9,305 nt of DNA, from assembly GCA_003527165.1 (NCBI GenBank), contig DPSI01000162.1:1-9305 (forward strand), in the 5' to 3' direction. The translations under genes and the position numbers were made by a program. How positions within the stretch are numbered: position 1 is the first letter of the stretch; the number at the start of each line of letters is the position of its first letter. Positions 1 to 6,823 of this stretch are shown piece after piece. Origin of the DNA: Pseudomonas sp. Its GTDB lineage: Bacteria > Pseudomonadota > Gammaproteobacteria > Pseudomonadales > Pseudomonadaceae. The notes under the pieces were generated by a model that saw only the letters and a program-made list of their open reading frames with translations, made no database searches and had not been told where the DNA came from.

Positions 1-17
1 TATCCGGTTGTTCGGGA

Positions 18-1313
18 TCAGAGAATATTGGCGTAATCGGCTTCGATGCGATCCAGGCTCAGGTGATTGAGGAAGTTGGAAAAGCACATCCAGGCCGAGA
101 GGGCGTTCAGGTCCTGGAACTGCTGCGGCAGGTACTTGGGCGGCACCACCATGCCCTCCTCCACCAGCTGGCGTAGCGTACGCATGTCTTCCAGCGTGGT
201 TTTGCCGCAGAACAACAGCGGGATCTGTTCCAGCTTGCCCTTGCGCACCGCCAGTTGGATATAGTTGTAGATCATGATGAAACCCTTCAGGTAGGACAGG
301 TCCTTGGTGAAGGGCAGGCCTTGGGGAATCGAGCCGCGGAAGACCCGGCTGGCGTTGCTGTAGCACTCGTCTTCGGCGTAACCCTGGTCACGGAAGAAGG
401 CGAAGACCTCCAGGAAATCGGCGCCTTCCTCGGCCTTGTGAATGGCGCGGGTACGGTTGGTGAGCTTGCGCAGGCGCGTCGGGTAGGAGGCGAAGGCGAT
501 CACTTCCATCAAAATCGCCAGACCCTCCTGGGTCACAGTGGAGGATGGCGGCCCCTTGGCGAGGAAGGTGCAGATCGGCTGGTTCTGGCCGTTGAGCGTG
601 GTGCCGACATGCACCAGGCCTTCGTGAACCTCCAACGCGCGCACGTCGCGCTCGTTGAACATCGCATCGCTGCGGATCTTGATGTAGTCGGCACCGGCTG
701 CCGCGTCGGCGAGGATGCCGTCTGACTCGAACACGCGGATCACCCCCTCACCTTCACCGAACACCATGTCCAGCCGGCACTGCAGCATGTCCACCGCCTG
801 CGGCGCGCTGAGCGTCTTGGCTTCGTCCTTTAGATCGCCGCGATCGGCGATGTTGTTCAGGTAGTCGGAAAGCATCAGGCCGAGATCGGCGAGCGTCGGG
901 TCACCGGCATGGAACGCGTCGGACGCGGCGCCATACAATTCCTGGGAGATCAGCCCAAAATCCGCGGTGCCGCGAGCCTCGAGCATGCGGATCACCATGC
1001 GATATTCCTTGCACATGCGCCGCATGATCTGCCCGACCGGGTTGAATTGCCCCAACTGACGGGTGATGTCGCGCTCGATGTTCTGGAATTCTTCCTTCTT
1101 GGCGCTGGAATCGAAGGCCAGCGGACGGCTTTCGTAATAGGCGCGATCAACCTTCGGCAACTCGCGCCCGCCGGCTGCGAAAAAGCCTTGCCGGACGTTG
1201 TCGTCCCACTTCACCGCATCGAGCACCCGCACCGGCGTCTGCGCCTCGACGATGCGATCAGACAACGCACGAACCGTGCTTTGGTACTCATCGAGATTGT
1301 TACGGGTATTCAT
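18..1313 (-). CDS. QEGLA-motif DUF1704 family protein (putative HExxxH zinc carboxypeptidase; 'flavohemoglobin expression-modulating' family)
   Basis: This 431-residue protein carries TQEGLA at residues 261-266, the motif that names the bacterial 'flavohemoglobin expression-modulating QEGLA motif' family (DUF1704). About 30 residues before it is HEGLVH (230-235), an HExxxH motif. The same motif forms the zinc site of the related eukaryotic MATCAP/KIAA0895 tubulin tyrosine carboxypeptidases. I infer that His230 and His235 bind zinc, Glu231 is catalytic, and a glutamate in or near QEGLA (Glu263) is the third ligand. The bacterial substrate is unknown, and the flavohemoglobin role is only the family label. 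No signal peptide or clear membrane segment is visible, so it is probably cytosolic. The ATG at 1313 is preceded by a GAGG Shine-Dalgarno sequence five bases away. It lies 288 bp downstream of lysS and is probably transcribed separately. The family call is firm; the enzymatic role is inference. Confidence 0.88.
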   Translation of the reverse strand: MNTRNNLDEYQSTVRALSDRIVEAQTPVRVLDAVKWDDNVRQGFFAAGGRELPKVDRAYYESRPLAFDSSAKKEEFQNIERDITRQLGQFNPVGQIMRRMCKEYRMVIRMLEARGTADFGLISQELYGAASDAFHAGDPTLADLGLMLSDYLNNIADRGDLKDEAKTLSAPQAVDMLQCRLDMVFGEGEGVIRVFESDGILADAAAGADYIKIRSDAMFNERDVRALEVHEGLVHVGTTLNGQNQPICTFLAKGPPSSTVTQEGLAILMEVIAFASYPTRLRKLTNRTRAIHKAEEGADFLEVFAFFRDQGYAEDECYSNASRVFRGSIPQGLPFTKDLSYLKGFIMIYNYIQLAVRKGKLEQIPLLFCGKTTLEDMRTLRQLVEEGMVVPPKYLPQQFQDLNALSAWMCFSNFLNHLSLDRIEADYANIL

Positions 1314-1347
1314 CCGTACCTCGTCAGTGATGATCCGTAGCGTTCAA

Positions 1348-1353
1348 GTTATA
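1348..1353 (-). promoter_or_regulatory. Possible -10 box for the QEGLA gene
   Basis: On the minus strand TATAAC matches five of six bases of the sigma70 -10 consensus and lies about 35 bases upstream of the QEGLA gene's ATG. No good -35 hexamer sits 16-18 bases further upstream. It is either a weak or activator-dependent promoter, or chance in an AT-richer patch. Confidence 0.28.
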
Positions 1354-1563
1354 CATCAGTGGGCCCTCGTCTTCCGTGTTCAGTTCACCAACACCTCGCA
1401 CCGGCCCCGAGAAGGTGTCGGCCTCCGGCGACCGATCTGAAGTCTTCCGGCCGGCGGCGACGCGCAGGCCATCGAGCCTGTCGCCAACGCGCCGCGATCC
1501 GGGGTTCGGCTACGTGCGCAACCGATCAGGCGCGTCCGCCGGTGCAGGTGGCAGCCTCAGACG

Positions 1564-1587
1564 CCGCTCGGCAACACCACCGAGCGG
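1564..1587 (-). terminator. Stem-loop downstream of lysS, possible transcript end
   Basis: CCGCTCGG (1564-1571) and CCGAGCGG (1580-1587) form a perfect 8-bp GC-rich stem with an 8-base loop, starting 14 bases after the lysS stop. Its position suits a terminator or a 3'-end stabiliser. The bases after the stem on the minus strand (CGTCTGAGG) have no T-run, so a canonical intrinsic terminator is not supported. Confidence 0.3.
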
Positions 1588-1601
1588 AGCAACGATCGAG
1601 G

Positions 1602-3104
1602 TCAGACCTCGGGACGCATATGCGGGAAGAGGATCACGTCGCGAATCGAAGGCGAATCGGTCAGCAGCATCACCAGACGGTCGATGCCGATGCCCTCGCC
1701 CGCGGTCGGCGGCATGCCGTACTCCAGGGCACGCACGAAGTCGGCATCGAAATGCATGGCCTCGTCGTCGCCGGCGTCCTTGTCACGCACCTGCGCATGG
1801 AAACGCTCGGCCTGGTCTTCGGCGTCATTCAACTCGGAATAGGCGTTGGCGATTTCGCGGCCGCCAATGAACAGCTCGAAGCGGTCGGTGACGCTCGGGT
1901 CGTCGTTGCTGCGACGCGCCAGCGGGGAGACTTCGAACGGGTAACGGGTAATGAAGGTCGGCTGTTCCAGCTTGTGCTCGACCAGCTCCTCGAAAATCAT
2001 TACCTGCAGCTTGCCCAGCCCCTCGAAGCCGAGCACCTTGGCGCCGGCCTTCTTGGCGATGGCGCGGGCGGTGTCGACGTCTTGCAGGTCGGCAGCGCTG
2101 ATGTCGGGATTGAACTTGAGGATTGCATCGAATACCGACAGGCGCGCGAAGGGCTCGCCGAAATGGAAGACCTTGTCGCCGTAGGGCACGTCGGTGCTGC
2201 CCAGGACCAGCTGCGCCAGCTCGCGGAACAGCTCTTCGGTCAGGTCCATGTTGTCTTCGTAATCGGCGTAGGCCTGGTAGAACTCGAGCATGGTGAACTC
2301 GGGGTTGTGCCGGGTCGAAACGCCTTCGTTACGGAAGTTGCGGTTGATCTCGAACACGCGCTCGAAACCACCAACCACCAGACGCTTGAGGTAAAGCTCC
2401 GGCGCGATCCGCAGGAACATCGGCAGGTCCAGCGCATTGTGGTGGGTCTCGAACGGCTTGGCCGCGGCGCCGCCCGGAATGGTCTGCAGCATCGGCGTTT
2501 CGACTTCGAGGAAGTCGCGCTCGTTGAGGAACTTGCGGATGTGGCCGATCACCTGCGAACGCACGCGGAAGGTGTGGCGGGTTTCTTCGTTGACGATCAG
2601 GTCGACGTAGCGCTGACGGTAGCGCTGTTCGGTGTCGGTCAGGCCGTGGTGCTTGTCCGGCAGCGGGCGCAGCGACTTGGTCAACAGGCGCACGGCGGTC
2701 ATCTCGACATAGAGGTCGCCCTTGCCTGAACGCGCCAGGGTACCCTCGGCGGCGATGATGTCGCCCAGGTCCCAGCTCTTGATGGCTTCCAGGGTCTCGG
2801 CCGGCAGCGTCTTGCGGTTGACGTAGACCTGGATGCGCCCGCTCATGTCCTGCAGCACCATGAAGGCGCCGCGATTGAGCATGATGCGACCGGCGACCTT
2901 CACCGGGATCGCCGCTTCTGCCAGCTCTTCCTTGGTCTTGTCCGCATATTTCTGCTGTAGATCGTTGCAGTAGCTGTCGCGACGGAAGTCATTGGGAAAA
3001 ACGTTGCCCTTGGCGCGCTCGGCGGCCAGTTTTTCCTTGCGCTGAAGGATCAGGCTGTTTTCTTCCTCTTGGATGGCGTGCTGGTTCAGCGGTTGTTCGC
3101 TCAT
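1602..3104 (-). CDS. lysS: Lysyl-tRNA synthetase, class II
   Basis: LysS charges tRNA-Lys with lysine in the cytosol, using ATP. The 500-residue length is close to E. coli LysS (505). An N-terminal OB-fold anticodon-binding region lies at about residues 65-145 ([20 protein letters not shown]). The class II catalytic core follows: motif 1 around 193-206 ([15 protein letters not shown]), motif 2 at 250-261 ([12 protein letters not shown], with the invariant Arg258), and motif 3 at 469-480 ([12 protein letters not shown], with ATP-binding Arg476). The segment [13 protein letters not shown] (415-427) is also typical of LysS. The ATG at 3104 gives the usual N-terminus; its ribosome-binding site is weak (GGA about ten bases upstream). 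It follows prfB by 189 bp, the same order as the E. coli prfB-lysS operon, but here the gap holds a REP doublet. Confidence 0.98.
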   Translation of the reverse strand: MSEQPLNQHAIQEEENSLILQRKEKLAAERAKGNVFPNDFRRDSYCNDLQQKYADKTKEELAEAAIPVKVAGRIMLNRGAFMVLQDMSGRIQVYVNRKTLPAETLEAIKSWDLGDIIAAEGTLARSGKGDLYVEMTAVRLLTKSLRPLPDKHHGLTDTEQRYRQRYVDLIVNEETRHTFRVRSQVIGHIRKFLNERDFLEVETPMLQTIPGGAAAKPFETHHNALDLPMFLRIAPELYLKRLVVGGFERVFEINRNFRNEGVSTRHNPEFTMLEFYQAYADYEDNMDLTEELFRELAQLVLGSTDVPYGDKVFHFGEPFARLSVFDAILKFNPDISAADLQDVDTARAIAKKAGAKVLGFEGLGKLQVMIFEELVEHKLEQPTFITRYPFEVSPLARRSNDDPSVTDRFELFIGGREIANAYSELNDAEDQAERFHAQVRDKDAGDDEAMHFDADFVRALEYGMPPTAGEGIGIDRLVMLLTDSPSIRDVILFPHMRPEV

Positions 3105-3187
3105 GGTCAGTAATTCCGTCGCGTGGGTCGTTTTTTAACCCATGAATTGGCTAGCTAATGTCTGATGATCGTGCGGGCTGCAAGTGA

Positions 3188-3264
3188 GTAGGTGGGCCGG
3201 GCGGCGTTCCGCTTCAGCCCACCAATGCCTGTGCCATGTTCTGGTGGGCTAAAGCCCACCCTAC
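3188..3264. repeat. REP doublet (REPIN-like), GTGGGC class, between prfB and lysS
   Basis: Two GTAG-headed palindromes face each other. The first starts GTAG at 3188, with arms GGTGGGC (3191-3197) and GCCCACC (3217-3223) enclosing a smaller GCGG-CGTT-CCGC hairpin (3201-3212). The second has arms GGTGGGCT (3243-3250) and AGCCCACC (3253-3260) and ends in CTAC (3261-3264), the reverse complement of GTAG. The inner arms of the two copies also pair: AGCCCACCA (3216-3224) with TGGTGGGCT (3242-3250), around a 17-base loop. Head-to-head REP pairs are called REPINs in Pseudomonas and are mobilised by RAYT transposases. This one begins about 30 bases past the prfB stop and could shape the 3' end or stability of its mRNA. 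Confidence 0.8.
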
Positions 3265-3293
3265 GCCCACCCCGCGCTCATGCACGATATGGC

Positions 3294-4389
3294 TTACAGG
3301 CCTTGCTTGAGGCTGGCTTCCAGGTACTCGTCTATATCCCCATCGAGGACCTTGTCGCAGTCGCTGCGCTCGACGCCGGTACGCAGATCCTTGATGCGCG
3401 ACTGGTCGAGCACGTAGGAGCGAATCTGGTGGCCCCAGCCGATGTCCGATTTGGAGTCTTCCAGCGCCTGGGACGCCGCGTTGCGCTTCTGCATTTCCTG
3501 CTCGTACAACTTGGCCCGCAGCATTTTCATGGCGGTGTCCTTGTTGGCGTGCTGGGAACGTTCGTTCTGGCAGCTGACCACGGTATTGGTCGGCACGTGG
3601 GTGATACGCACCGCCGAGTCGGTGGTGTTGACGTGCTGACCACCGGCCCCGGAGGAGCGGTAGGTGTCGATGCGCAGGTCAGCCGGGTTGATTTCGATCT
3701 CGATGTTGTCATCGATTTCCGGCGAGACGAACACCGCGGTGAACGAGGTGTGGCGCCGGTTGCCAGAGTCGAACGGGCTCTTGCGCACCAGGCGGTGCAC
3801 CCCGATCTCGGTGCGCAGCCAGCCGAAGGCGTATTCACCCTTGATGTGCAGAGTAGCGCCCTTGATGCCGGCGACTTCGCCTTCGGACAGTTCCATGATG
3901 GTGGCGTCGAAGCCGTGCTTGTCGGCCCAGCGCAGGTACATGCGCAGCAGCATGTTGGCCCAATCCTGGGCTTCGGTGCCGCCGGAACCGGCCTGGATGT
4001 CCAGATAGGCGTTGTTGGGGTCCATCTCGCCGCTGAACATGCGGCGGAATTCCAGCCCTTCGAGGATGCCGCGCAGACGATCCAGCTCGGCGGCCACATC
4101 GTCCACCGCGCTCTGGTCGTCTTCTTCGACGGCCATGTCGAGCAGGTCGCGGGAGTCGGCCAGGCTGCCGGTGAGGTCGTCGATGGTTTCGACGATCAGG
4201 GCCAGAGTCGCACGCTCACGCCCCAAGTTCTGGGCGTACTCGGGGTTGTTCCAGACGTTGGGGTCTTCGAGTTCGCGGTTTACTTCGACGAGACGATCAT
4301 GCTTCTGATCGTAGTCAAAGATACCCCCGAATTGACAGGGTGCGGTCGGACAGGTCCTTGATGCTGTTGAGGATCGGGTTGATTTCCAT
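3294..4389 (-). CDS. prfB: Peptide chain release factor 2, with programmed +1 frameshift
   Basis: RF2 recognises UGA and UAA stop codons and triggers peptide release on the ribosome. Translation starts at the ATG at 4389 ([13 protein letters not shown]), reads 24 codons to an in-frame TGA (4317-4315), and must shift +1 by skipping one T to continue as DYDQKHDRL to the stop at 3294. The joined protein is 364 residues, against 365 in E. coli RF2. The anticodon-like SPF tripeptide is at 204-206 ([15 protein letters not shown]) and the catalytic GGQ at 249-251 (SGAGGQHVN). A contiguous minus-strand frame upstream of 4317 continues to 4490, but it is not the true N-terminus. The gene has its own promoter and precedes lysS. 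The frameshift should not be read as a pseudogene. Confidence 0.97.
4314..4329 (-). promoter_or_regulatory. prfB: prfB programmed +1 frameshift signal (autoregulation)
   Basis: The minus strand reads CGG GGG TAT CTT TGA C. The G-run is an internal Shine-Dalgarno-like element, three bases upstream of the slippery CTT codon and the weak TGAC stop context. This matches the well-studied E. coli prfB signal. When RF2 is scarce, the ribosome stalls at TGA and slips +1 to make full-length RF2; when it is abundant, translation ends after 24 codons. Confidence 0.96.
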
Positions 4390-4428
4390 AGATAGGCAGC
4401 TCTCAATCGGACGTTGCGAAAACCGGCG

Positions 4429-4457
4429 ATTATAGCGCAGCAGGTCGAGGCTGACAG
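4429..4457 (-). promoter_or_regulatory. Sigma70-type promoter of prfB
   Basis: On the minus strand a perfect TATAAT -10 box (4434-4429) is preceded, with a 17-bp spacer, by CTGTCA (4457-4452), which matches four of six bases of TTGACA. The predicted start of transcription lies about 30-35 bases before the prfB ATG. This supports independent transcription of prfB from the TerB-like gene upstream. Confidence 0.72.
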
Positions 4458-4518
4458 CCCACACGAGACCACTGGCGAAGGCAGTGTCAAGCCAATCTGA
4501 TCGTAGAGGCACCAGCAA

Positions 4519-4538
4519 AGGCGGCGCTCGGGCCGCCT
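4519..4538 (-). terminator. Probable terminator after the TerB-like gene
   Basis: AGGCGGC (4519-4525) and GCCGCCT (4532-4538) form a 7-bp GC-rich stem with a 6-base loop, nine bases past the stop of the TerB-like gene. Reading the minus strand, the stem ends in T and is followed by TT and then GC, so the T-run is short. Its position before the separate prfB promoter supports a transcript boundary. Confidence 0.5.
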
Positions 4539-4547
4539 CGGGGGAGA

Positions 4548-5297
4548 TCAGGCGGAGACGCCGCGCACCTGGCTTTCCAGTTCGGCCTTCAGCTGGGCAT
4601 CGAGTTTCAGCTGCCGGGCCAGCTCATCCAGGTAGGCACGCTCCATGAAGTGCTCCTCGTCCACCATCAGCACGCTGGCCAGGTACATTTCCGAAGCCAT
4701 CTCCGGTGTGGTAGCGGCCGCGGCGACGTCGACCGGGTCCAGTGGCTTGTTCAGCTCCGCCTCGAGCCAACGCTGCAATTCGGGGTCATCGGTGAGCTGG
4801 GCCAGCTCGGCTTCGATCATCTTGCGTTCCTGATCGTCGACGTGACCGTCGGCCTTGGCCGCAGCGACCAGCGCCTTGAGAATGCCCTGGCTGTGCTCCT
4901 CCGCCTGGTCGGGCGGTAGTCGGTCGACCGTTTTCGGTTCGGCCCGTGTCGCGCTCGTCTGCGCCGTGCCGGCCTGCTGCGCCTGCCAGTTGCCGTACGC
5001 CTTGTAGGCCAGCATGCCGAGCGCAGCCAGGCCGCCATAGGTAACCGCCTTGCCGCCCAGGCGACGGCCGTTGCGGCTGCCCAGCAGCATGCCGAGCGCA
5101 CCGGTCGCCAGCGCGCCACGCCCGGCTCCGCCACCGCCGCCGAGAATGCCGCCCAGCGGCCCACCAGCGCCAGCGAGCATGTCGCCGAGCGAGCCGCCGC
5201 CCTGAGTATTCGCGGGGCGCGTTGCCGAGCCCTGCTGCTTCTGCAACAGATCCTGGCCAGATTTGAGCAATTGATCGAGCAAACCGGTGGTCTTCAT
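4548..5297 (-). CDS. TerB/DUF533 (YebE-like) family protein
   Basis: This 249-residue protein has an amphipathic start (MKTTGLLDQLLKSG), a glycine-rich low-complexity stretch at about 33-82, and a hydrophobic segment at about 83-101 (AVTYGGLAALGMLAYKAYG) that could lie in the membrane. A C-terminal helical domain at about 137-245 holds KADGHVDDQE (148-157), typical of the TerB-like fold of DUF533/YebE proteins. Acidic residues Asp150, Asp154 and Asp213 are candidate metal contacts. The family is often annotated 'tellurite resistance TerB', but no other ter gene is present and a tellurite role is not supported. The molecular function is unknown. The ATG has a CAGG ribosome-binding site about eight bases upstream. 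It begins 33 bp after the flavin oxidoreductase gene ends, so the two may be co-transcribed. Confidence 0.87.
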   Translation of the reverse strand: MKTTGLLDQLLKSGQDLLQKQQGSATRPANTQGGGSLGDMLAGAGGPLGGILGGGGGAGRGALATGALGMLLGSRNGRRLGGKAVTYGGLAALGMLAYKAYGNWQAQQAGTAQTSATRAEPKTVDRLPPDQAEEHSQGILKALVAAAKADGHVDDQERKMIEAELAQLTDDPELQRWLEAELNKPLDPVDVAAAATTPEMASEMYLASVLMVDEEHFMERAYLDELARQLKLDAQLKAELESQVRGVSA

Positions 5298-5330
5298 GGA
5301 ATTACCTGCCTGAGAAAAGGGATGGATGAT

Positions 5331-6440
5331 TCAATCGAGCGAATCGGGAACCTGGCGGATCGGCGTGTTGCGGTGGGCGGCTCGTACGTACTGGGCCGCC
5401 CAAGGCACCGAGCTGTCACGCAGGTCTTCGGCTGCATGCAACGGCCAATAGGGATCACGCAGTAGCTCGCGCGCCAGCAGGATCAGGTCCGCCTGGCCGG
5501 TGCGCAGGATGTGCTCGGCCTGGACCGCTTCGGTGATCATGCCGACCGTTCCGGTGGCGATGCCGGCCTCACGCCGTACCTGCTCGGCGAACTGAGTCTG
5601 ATAGCCCGGCCCGACCGGAATCTCGGCATTGACTGCGGTACCGCCGGACGACACGTCGATCAGGTCGACCCCCAGCGTTTTCAACCGCCGCGCCAGTTCG
5701 ACGGTTTCTTCAGGATTCCAGCCGTCCTGCACCCAGTCGGTGGCGGACAGGCGGACGAACAAGGGCAGCTCGTCCGGCCACACGGCCCGCACCGCTTCGG
5801 TCACTTCCAGCAGCAGACGGATACGGTTGTTGAAGGATCCGCCATAGGCATCCTGCCGCTGATTCGAAAGCGGCGAGAGAAACTGATGCAGCAGATAGCC
5901 GTGCGCGGCGTGAACTTCGGCAACCTTGAAGCCTGCGGCCAACGACCGCTCGGCGGCGCGAACGAAAGCCTGGATGACTTCCTTGATCCCCGTCTCGTCC
6001 AGCGCGGTGGGCACTGCATGTTCCGGATCGAAGGCAATGGTCGACGGCCCGACCGGCGTCCAGCCCCCGGCCGCAATGGGCACACTGCCGTGCCGCCCAA
6101 GCCAGGGCTGCCAGGTACTCGCCTTGCGGCCGGCATGAGCCAGCTGAATACCGGCGACCGAACCCTGGGCCTCGATGAAACGGGTGATGCGCCGCAGCGG
6201 TTCGACGTGCTCGTCGGTCCAGATGCCCAGGTCCTCTGGCGAGATCCGGCCGTTGGCCGACACGGCCGTCGCTTCGATGATCACCAGCCCAGCCCCGCCC
6301 ACGGCACGACTGCCCAGGTGCACCAGATGCCAGTCATTGGCCATGCCGGCTTTAGCCGAATACTGGCACATGGGGGAAACGGCGATGCGGTTGGGCAGGG
6401 TCAGCTGGCGCAGGGTAAGTGGCTGGAAAAGCTGTGTCAT
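5331..6440 (-). CDS. Old Yellow Enzyme family NADH:flavin oxidoreductase (YqjM/XenA-like ene-reductase)
   Basis: This is an FMN-binding TIM-barrel enzyme of 369 residues. Members reduce activated C=C bonds, and sometimes nitro groups or nitrate esters, using NAD(P)H. The 'thermophilic-like' YqjM/XenA subgroup is marked by Cys25 in SPMCQY (22-27), which tunes the flavin, and by Tyr27. Further expected residues are Glu56, Gln99 in IQLAHAGRKA, the substrate-binding pair His177/His180 followed by Tyr182 (HAAHGYLLHQF), Arg230 (FVRLSATDW), the flavin-phosphate region with Arg324 (LLARELLRDPYW), and QYVRA near the C-terminus. Arg353 in that last motif matches the position of the inter-subunit arginine of YqjM. 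There is no signal peptide, so it is cytosolic. A GAGG ribosome-binding site lies five bases before the ATG. The natural substrate cannot be read from sequence. It appears to lead a two-gene unit with the TerB-like gene. Confidence 0.94.
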   Translation of the reverse strand: MTQLFQPLTLRQLTLPNRIAVSPMCQYSAKAGMANDWHLVHLGSRAVGGAGLVIIEATAVSANGRISPEDLGIWTDEHVEPLRRITRFIEAQGSVAGIQLAHAGRKASTWQPWLGRHGSVPIAAGGWTPVGPSTIAFDPEHAVPTALDETGIKEVIQAFVRAAERSLAAGFKVAEVHAAHGYLLHQFLSPLSNQRQDAYGGSFNNRIRLLLEVTEAVRAVWPDELPLFVRLSATDWVQDGWNPEETVELARRLKTLGVDLIDVSSGGTAVNAEIPVGPGYQTQFAEQVRREAGIATGTVGMITEAVQAEHILRTGQADLILLARELLRDPYWPLHAAEDLRDSSVPWAAQYVRAAHRNTPIRQVPDSLD

Positions 6441-6823
6441 GAAAACCTCGACTGCGTGGGATGCGTTATGGACATCCTTCAGTACAGACTGTTTCGACGA
6501 GTTTGCCCGGTCGAGGTGGCGTTGGGTGGCGAATCAGTGACGGGGTGTTGCGGAGCTGAGGAATTCGGCCTGGCCGGCCTGGCGCTGTCAGGAGGCGAAC
6601 AGCTGTGTTTGTATTCTGGAACGCTCAAGTCTGTAGGCCGAATTCATTCGGCCGCAGATTTGCCACGGCCGAACAAGTTCGACCCTACGGCTCTCCCGAA
6701 TCCTTCCCCAACCCCGAAAGAGCGGCCCTATTCGGCCATGACGAAACGGGAACAGCCCCTAGGGGTGAAGGGGAAACGCTCCGCCCCGCATAAGCGCCGA
6801 CACCCTCGCGCCCCTCGAAGCAG
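6441..6823. other. Intergenic region between molybdoenzyme and Old Yellow Enzyme genes
   Basis: These 383 bases contain no supportable gene. The region holds one REP doublet (6633-6688) and two further copies of its arm ATTCGGCC at 6563-6570 and 6730-6737. It also has a short tandem of GGCCTGGC units near 6568-6584, a 10-bp palindrome CCCCTAGGGG at 6756-6765, and a CAGT-N4-ACTG dyad at 6480-6491 upstream of the Old Yellow Enzyme gene. No T-tailed terminator for the molybdoenzyme gene and no strong sigma70 promoter is obvious. Confidence 0.6.
6633..6688. repeat. REP doublet (REPIN-like), GGCCGAAT class
   Basis: GTAG (6633-6636) opens a palindrome GGCCGAAT (6636-6643)/ATTCGGCC (6646-6653) with a 2-base centre. 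The partner runs in the opposite direction: GCCGAAC (6668-6674)/GTTCGAC (6677-6683), ending in CTAC (6685-6688). Its one mismatch becomes a G-U pair in a minus-strand transcript. Inner arms TTCGGCCG (6647-6654) and CGGCCGAA (6666-6673) can also pair across the doublet. The layout matches the doublet at 3188-3264, but the arm sequence is different, so it is a separate REP class. Confidence 0.75.

Larger units (their letters stand above)
1314..1601. other. Intergenic region between lysS and the QEGLA gene
   Basis: These 288 bases contain no supportable gene. Reading frames that cross the region on the plus strand are open only because of the high GC content and run antisense into lysS. It holds a perfect 8-bp hairpin just after lysS, a weaker bulged hairpin at 1455-1485 (arms GGCGA/TCGCC and CAGGC/GCCTG with a 6-base loop), and a -10-like box near the QEGLA gene. 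Confidence 0.6.

Noticed and set aside
1359..2729. Long plus-strand open frame (456 codons) antisense to lysS
   Set aside because: It lies wholly opposite the well-supported lysS and its upstream gap, has low-complexity Arg/Gly/Val/His-rich composition and no recognisable domain. Such frames are a by-product of high GC at third codon positions.
3192..4361. Plus-strand open frame (389 codons) antisense to prfB
   Set aside because: It starts inside the REP doublet and then follows the antisense of prfB; no protein family is recognisable.
4485..4490. Perfect TTGACA -35 hexamer on the minus strand upstream of prfB
   Set aside because: No -10-like hexamer lies 16-18 bases downstream of it, and the TATAAT box is about 50 bases away, so the nearer CTGTCA is the better partner.
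4548..5297. Tellurite resistance locus
   Set aside because: Only a TerB-like fold is present; terA, terC, terD, terE and terZ are absent, and the protein fits DUF533/YebE better.
6437..6475. 12-codon leader frame whose TGA overlaps the Old Yellow Enzyme ATG
   Set aside because: The overlap (ATGA) is neat, but AAGG abuts the leader's start codon with no spacing, so initiation is unlikely. The main gene has its own well-placed GAGG.
6756..6765. CCCCTAGGGG palindrome as terminator of the molybdoenzyme gene
   Set aside because: A perfect palindrome without a loop and without a following T-run cannot form a standard intrinsic terminator hairpin.
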